Assembly (NCBI RefSeq): GCF_000687475.1
Contig: NC_057318.1
Coordinates: forward strand, 4,340,001-4,404,000
Source of the DNA: Ustilaginoidea virens
Lineage: Eukaryota; Ascomycota; Sordariomycetes; Hypocreales; Clavicipitaceae
Length of the DNA stretch: 64,000 nt
Direction of reading: 5' to 3'
The notes beneath the pieces are model-generated. The model saw nothing but the letters and a program-made list of their open reading frames with translations. It searched no databases and was not told the origin of the DNA. Position 1 is the stretch's first letter, and every line of letters begins with the position of its first letter. The position numbers and the translations under genes are program-made. Below are positions 59,383 through 64,000 of this stretch, piece after piece.

Positions 59383-60307
59383 ATGGTTTCTGCGGATCGT
59401 CAGCTCATCTTGGAGACTAACCGGTCTCTCCGGAACATCAAGACGGTATGAGACGCCGTCCCTGCCGTCGTTGGATCATGAGGCAGCCCTGCGGACCCTC
59501 GTTACTAATGAATAGTCCGGTCCCTTGCAGGAGCTGGAAAACCTTTTAGAAAAGGGCGTGATTGATGAGGCCGTCTTCGATCAGATACATTCAGCTCTGC
59601 CTCAAGAGTCGCCGCTCTCTGGGCCCCTACGAAGGGCAAACGCGAGTACCGGCTCCGCGACTGCTGCCAACGAGGGCCCTGCGCCCGCAAACGGCGGCAG
59701 CACCGTCTCTCCGCCCCCTCCACCTACCCAGCAGATGCAGAGTCTTGGGATCGGCAATCCGCCCTCGGGATCAGGCACGCCATCCCCGGCACCGCCGTCT
59801 TATGATTCCACGCCGGCTCCCGGGGTGCCCAACCGCTCCGGCAAGCCTGTGCTCGCCCATGTCCGGGCCCTGTACCGCTATGTCGCATCCGACAACCGCG
59901 ACGTGTCGTTTGACAAGGACGACAAAATCGTCGTGTACGAGTACATGAACCAGGACTGGTGGATGGGGCAAAACACCCGGACCCAGCAGGAGGGCATCTT
60001 CCCCCGGAACTATGTTCTCGTCGAGCACAAGGAGGAAAAATCGGCCCCGTACGCTGGGCCGTACAGCCAACCCCAGTATGGATACCCGCCCCCCGGCCAG
60101 GGGCCGCCGCCGCAGCAGAATCCTTACAACTCGAACGTGCCTCCGATGGCTGTGGCCCAGGGCGGACAGGGGGCGGCTGAGGGCCAGCAAGGCGATGGCA
60201 ACAAAGTGAACGAATACGGCAAGAAGTTTGGCAAGAAGCTGGGTAATGCTGCGATATTCGGTGCGGGCGCCACATTGGGTGGTAACCTTGTCAACAGCAT
60301 CTTCTGA
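59383..60307 (+). CDS. SH3-domain actin-patch protein of the Lsb1/Pin3 type
   Basis: Lsb1/Lsb2 (Pin3) proteins bind Las17/WASP through an SH3 domain and tune Arp2/3-driven actin assembly at endocytic sites. Exon 1 (59383-59445) encodes MVSADRQLILETNRSLRNIK plus one residue. Exon 2 (59531-60307) continues ELENLLEKGVIDEAVFDQIH, a Pro/Ser linker and an SH3 domain (residues about 125-185: ALYRYVASDNRDVSFDKDD, QDWWMGQN, EGIFPRNYVLVE). A Pro/Gln/Tyr-rich region and the conserved tail KKFGKKLGNAAIFGAGATLG then GNLVNSIF follow. The total is 279 residues. The alternating Gly/Ala/hydrophobic tail is typical of the filamentous-fungal members. Confidence 0.9.
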
Positions 60308-61098
60308 AAAGCTTGTACTCTTCGCTTTTTTTTTTTCCTTCTTCGAGGGCCGAGAAGAATCCGATCGTGGTGTGAATGACAGTGATGCGCGTGGGGACAG
60401 AGGCAACGTTTTGTGTCATGGGCTGGTGTTTGGCGTTTCCCAAGGATTTCATTTACTTGCAATCAATAATCGATGGCTATTTACGGAGTATACGGTAGCT
60501 CCTCGTCTATTCGGTCAGCGGAAAACTCACTTATACCGAGCCTTGCAGTCAATAAGAGCAAGGAATGGCTTTAGACAGCCGTTGAACAAGGGCAACCCGT
60601 TGACTGGGAGTTGTCCTTGCCTAGCTTTTGATAGTCTCGGCAGACCAGTTAATCGTTTGGGAATCGGCTCCGACTTTCCAAGCCATTGCACACTGTAAAT
60701 GTCCAAGTCGTGGCGAATGTCAAGCCTTGTGCTGCAATGCAAGAAAGACGGCAAACTCCAGACCTCGGCAGACGATTCCAGGAACAAGTCTGCACAGTCA
60801 GTCAGGGCCAAAGTCGGTAAAAGCATCAATGCTGTCCCCCGCCCCACCTTGGAGCAGCTGGTGGGACTGGTTAGCGTCGATCCATACTAAGCCACACTGG
60901 ACCCGTCCGGTGACTACACTGTCACTGGTTAAGTTGCAGTACAGTAGCGTACATGTAGCGACCCAAAATTTCTGCCAACATGAAAGGCTCAAAGGCTTTG
61001 CAATCCAACTGAATACCTAAGCAATAACTTCGCAAAATGTCAATATCACCACCACTCCTCCAAGGTCTTTTCCTAGATTGAGAAACCCCGTGCCTGAA
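60308..61098. other. Spacer between the SH3 gene and CMS1
   Basis: About 790 nt with a T-rich tract (60328-60340) in the SH3-gene 3' region and a TACGGAGTA-type word (60481-60490). The right half is the CMS1 promoter. No gene or RNA is seen. Confidence 0.55.
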
Positions 61099-62180
61099 AT
61101 GTCATCGTCCAAGAAGCGTGCGGCGGAAGCCGTGCCTGAAGGAAAAAAGAAAAAGAAGAGAAAGACGAAATATCATCAAGACGATGAGGCGCTCGACATG
61201 GAACTGGGCCTCAACACTTTGTTCAAGCGCATGGACAACCAACTACTTGCCGATTGTCTGGCGCAGAAACTCAGCAGATTCGGCAACGACCTCAGCCCCG
61301 TAGAGCTCTCGGATCTGACTGTCCCTGGTAAACTCGAACTCGATTTTCTCTCCCCCCCCCCCCTTCCTTTCTGTGTGCCGACTTGACGACCTCAACCTAA
61401 CAGGTGCATCGCAGCCAACTCCATACAAGACAGCACCGCTTTCCAAGAGGACAGAACTCTCAAAAACCTGCCTGCTTTCCTTGCAAGGTTCTCGGGTGGG
61501 GAGGAGGGCCTTGCCAAAGCTCCCAAGAAGAAGGCATCACCGCACACTCTTATTGTTGCCGGTGCAGGACTGAGAGCCGCAGATGTCGTCAGGTATGGAC
61601 AGCATTGGCAGCAGCGTCCAAGTGCTGCCATGTGTACTCCCTACGCCTCGCACGAACAACAAATCGCGCGCTAACGGACGCCAATAGGGCTGTACGGAAA
61701 TTCTCAACCGAGGAAAGCACTGTTGCCAAACTTGTAGGTGGTGCTGCTGTCCGCGAACCGCTCCGTACAAGCGGCATGTGCTAATGCGGACTTGCAGTTT
61801 GCCAAGCACATCAAGGTGGAGGAACAAATCACGTTCCTGAAGAACCGGAAGACGGGAATCGGCGTTGGGACTCCTGCTCGCCTAAATGAGCTGATAGATA
61901 TCGGTACGAAGTCCTGGCACACCCAGTCCCAGTCCCAGTCCCAGTCCCAGTTCCAATGCCCTGTGTCGATCGAGCTGAAACTAACTACCTAGTTGCAGGC
62001 GCGTTATCACTAGACCATCTTGAACGCGTCGTTGTGGATGCTTCCCACGTGGACCAGAAGAAGAGAGGCATCATGGACATGAAGGATACGCTCATGCCGC
62101 TGGCCACCTTCTTGACCAGACCTGAATTGAAAGAGCGCTACAGCGACAATGGGAAGCCGCTGGCGTTGCTTTTCTACTAG
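61099..62180 (+). CDS. CMS1: CMS1-like small-subunit processome protein
   Basis: Cms1 is a nucleolar protein of the 90S pre-ribosome with a helicase-like (non-catalytic) fold. The start MSSSKKRAAEAVPEGKKKKK is a basic nucleolar-type N-terminus. MELGLNTLFKRMDNQLLADC follows, then HTLIVAGAGLRAADVVRAVR, VAKLFAKHIKVEEQITFLKN, TGIGVGTPARLNELIDIGAL and SLDHLERVVVDASHVDQKKR. Five exons (61099-61327, 61415-61592, 61688-61733, 61798-61903, 61999-62180) give 246 residues. A CCCAGT repeat lies in the last intron. The GTPARL element corresponds to the TPxR motif of DEAD-box relatives; VVVDASH stands where a DEAD motif would be, consistent with loss of ATPase activity. Confidence 0.9.
61920..61952. repeat. 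CCCAGT hexamer repeat in a CMS1 intron
   Basis: Five copies of CCCAGT (the last degenerate) lie within the last CMS1 intron. Confidence 0.8.
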
Positions 62181-62857
62181 ATATAGGTACCTACTTGTCT
62201 CTGGTCCAGACCGTAAGGGCTCAACATGCAATGCGTGACGGAGGTGACGGAGGTGACGGACCAGACTCGTTTCGCCTGTCTCGGGGCTGCTGTATAAAAG
62301 TAGGGCTACGTAGGAGGTAGGTATGCATGTACGCAATTTGGCTTCTTGGTCCATTGCGACCCGAGCTTCCAACTTTGCGCTGCTACGCTACCGCTGCTCT
62401 CCTGGCAAAAGACATCAATGGAAAAGACATAATTGATGGCATCGCTGAGAAGCCATTGCGGAAGGCGTCGAGTCGAGGAGCAGGTGCTGTCTAGGTATGC
62501 TGTGCTCTCCCACCAGACGTCCTTCCGCGCGGGAACTGGTATCCCGGTGCAGCTCTTTCCCTGATGCCATAATCGGGCCCTTTCTCCATTGCATCACTTA
62601 CTCCATTTCGTCCCAAATCTCTTTCTACTCTCCTCTCTCTCTCCTCAACCTCATCGCTCGTTTCAACTACTCACTGTCTTTCTACCAACTTGTCTTGGCA
62701 ACTCTCTTCATTCGCTCATTTTTGGATTTTCCTTTTCATCCCTCCCTCTCTCATTCTTGTTTCCCCCTTTTTTTTTTTTTTTTTTTTGGTGACTATCGTT
62801 AATCACGACTAGCCATTTGTCGAAAATTTGCTTCGATTACTTTTGAATCTCGTCGAC
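62181..62857. promoter_or_regulatory. Promoter region of the terminal CFEM-like gene
   Basis: Past the CMS1 stop, this 677-nt stretch becomes strongly CT-rich (62580-62790). It includes a T22 run (62768-62789) directly upstream of the next gene's ATG, a frequent fungal promoter feature. No TATA box is clear. Confidence 0.5.
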
Positions 62858-64000
62858 ATGCGGCCAGTGTTGCTGAGCATCTTGCCATTCTCGACTGTCG
62901 CTCGCTGTTGGAGATACGGACCTGAAGGGTTACCTCGTAAGTACTGGCAACTCTTGGGCATAGACGGTTTTGTTGACGTTACTTTTCTGTGAAGCCTGCG
63001 TTGCAGACTGCAACAAGTCCCTTGCCAAACAAGGACTCATTCCACACGGCATGAAGACGGTGTGCGAGACGTCAGAGCTTCAACGGGTAGGCAAAGTGTT
63101 TTGACGCCGCGTCTCGTGAGATGATGATGCTGAGCGTTTCTTAGGTTCATTTTCAGTGTTTGATCAATCGATGTAGTCCCAAGTCGTATGGCAAGGCATT
63201 GGCGCACTCAATCTCCACATGCCACGGCATGGGCCTCGACATCATCCCTCTGCATCCGATAGAAGTTCGTCAGTACCTCCCCACGAAACGAAATGGAATG
63301 GACGACTCCGACAGAGACGTGAAGAGAAACCTTCTTGCCAATGTGGCCCGAGCATTTCCATCTACTCCAGGTTTCTCCATGGAGTTGACTTGCAACGTTG
63401 GCCAGGATGGTCTTGTGGTGATGTCAATCGGAGAGCAGCCTGCTGCTATGACATCGAGCACAAGCAGTCGTCAATGGACGGGAGATGTGTCCATGACATG
63501 TGAGTTCAGTTGCCCAGCTCCAAAAAATATGAGGCGAAGTCCGCTAACCCAAGTTTGTTCTACAGCTTCCCTTCCTGTTCAGGCGACCACAAAAACCGCG
63601 AACAGAGCTATTCTTTTGGAAGACCCTCGGGTCACCAGCAGCAGTGAAGCCTGGACGGATTACGGATCAAGCACCAGTGGCTTCTACCAAATATATGCCA
63701 AGTCAACGACACAGGGCAGTACCTCGAGCTCTGTCTATCGAGGCTCTTCATGTACTTCTACTGAGCTTCGTATGGAGGATATGCCGACCTCGACCCTTCC
63801 ACCCGGGCCCGGGGTAACGATGACAAGCCGGACTTATTCAACAACGACAGAAACTGCTTCTGGGAGTGTGGAATCGACTGAGCGACGAGTGTCGGAGCAA
63901 CGGACGTTGTGCGCCACTTCAAGCTCAGAAAAGCTTCAGAACCTGGCCGCCTCTTCCTCTTCAAGCTCATATTCTGGCGACACATCCTCGCAACCTAGTG
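62858..64000 (+). CDS. CFEM-like secreted or wall protein with Ser/Thr-rich stalk, cut by window end
   Basis: The gene is incomplete at its 3' end. The proposed start MRPVLLSILPFSTVARCW gives a signal-like N-terminus. After two introns a Cys-rich module appears: HCNKSLAKQGLIPHGMKTVC, ETSELQRCLINRCSPKSYGK and ALAHSISTCHGMGLDI. The spacing of the later Cys (CxxxxC, then 19-20 residues to C, then GLDI) is that of the CFEM domain, a heme- or surface-associated fungal module. A less ordered part follows, and after a third intron (about 63500-63565) a long Ser/Thr-rich region runs to the window edge, as in GPI-anchored wall proteins. Whether it ends in a membrane segment or GPI signal cannot be seen. 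Some early Cys of the domain are not clear, so 'CFEM-like' is tentative. Confidence 0.6.

Overview
This window is nuclear DNA of a filamentous ascomycete. Genes are split by short introns (about 50-280 bp) with GT donors and CTAAC/CTGAC-like branch points. Coding regions are rich in G/C at third codon positions, and the spacers are full of homopolymers and microsatellites. A Mad1-like adhesin, a CRY-DASH cryptochrome with a Gly/Arg-rich tail and the many copies of a TACGGAGTA-type motif point to Sordariomycetes, most likely Hypocreales. The genus cannot be fixed from sequence alone. I reconstructed splice structures by hand from homology and reading frame. Where I give a protein length, the exon lengths sum to a whole number of codons.

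Layout, left to right. 0-14 kb: a Rap/Rsr1-type small GTPase (krev-1/RSR1, minus), the PI4-kinase scaffold EFR3 (minus), a small stand-alone NIF3/PII-like protein (plus) and gamma-COP SEC21 (minus). 14-21 kb: the F1-ATPase assembly chaperone ATP12 (plus, divergent from SEC21), a broken alpha/beta-hydrolase (plus) and a two-exon gene of unknown fungal family (minus). 23-34 kb: a GPI-anchored pepsin-like protease (plus), a peroxisomal acyl-CoA/4-coumarate-CoA-ligase-like enzyme ending in a PTS1 signal (plus) and a large Mad1-like cell-wall adhesin with a Gly-Ala-Val repeat block (minus). 33.4-41 kb: a gene desert full of tandem repeats. 41-45 kb: a small Cys-rich unknown protein (minus) and VMS1 (minus). 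45-50 kb: a decayed stretch with relics of an MFS sugar transporter and perhaps a Zn2Cys6-type regulator. 50-64 kb: CRY-DASH (minus), 2-methylcitrate dehydratase (plus), an LSB-type SH3 protein (plus), CMS1 (plus) and a CFEM-like secreted or wall protein cut by the window end (plus).

Most intact genes are conserved housekeeping genes: membrane signalling, COPI transport, mitochondrial assembly, ribosome quality control, ribosome biogenesis and propionate catabolism. The variable material (adhesin, protease, ligase, unknown family, pseudogenes) sits between them in repeat-rich spacers. No biosynthetic cluster, transposon with intact coding capacity, CRISPR array, rRNA or convincing tRNA was found. 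The most unusual points are six homology-supported AAG 3' splice sites among about 33 introns, the Gly-Ala-Val domain in the adhesin, and the dispersed TACGGAGTA motif.
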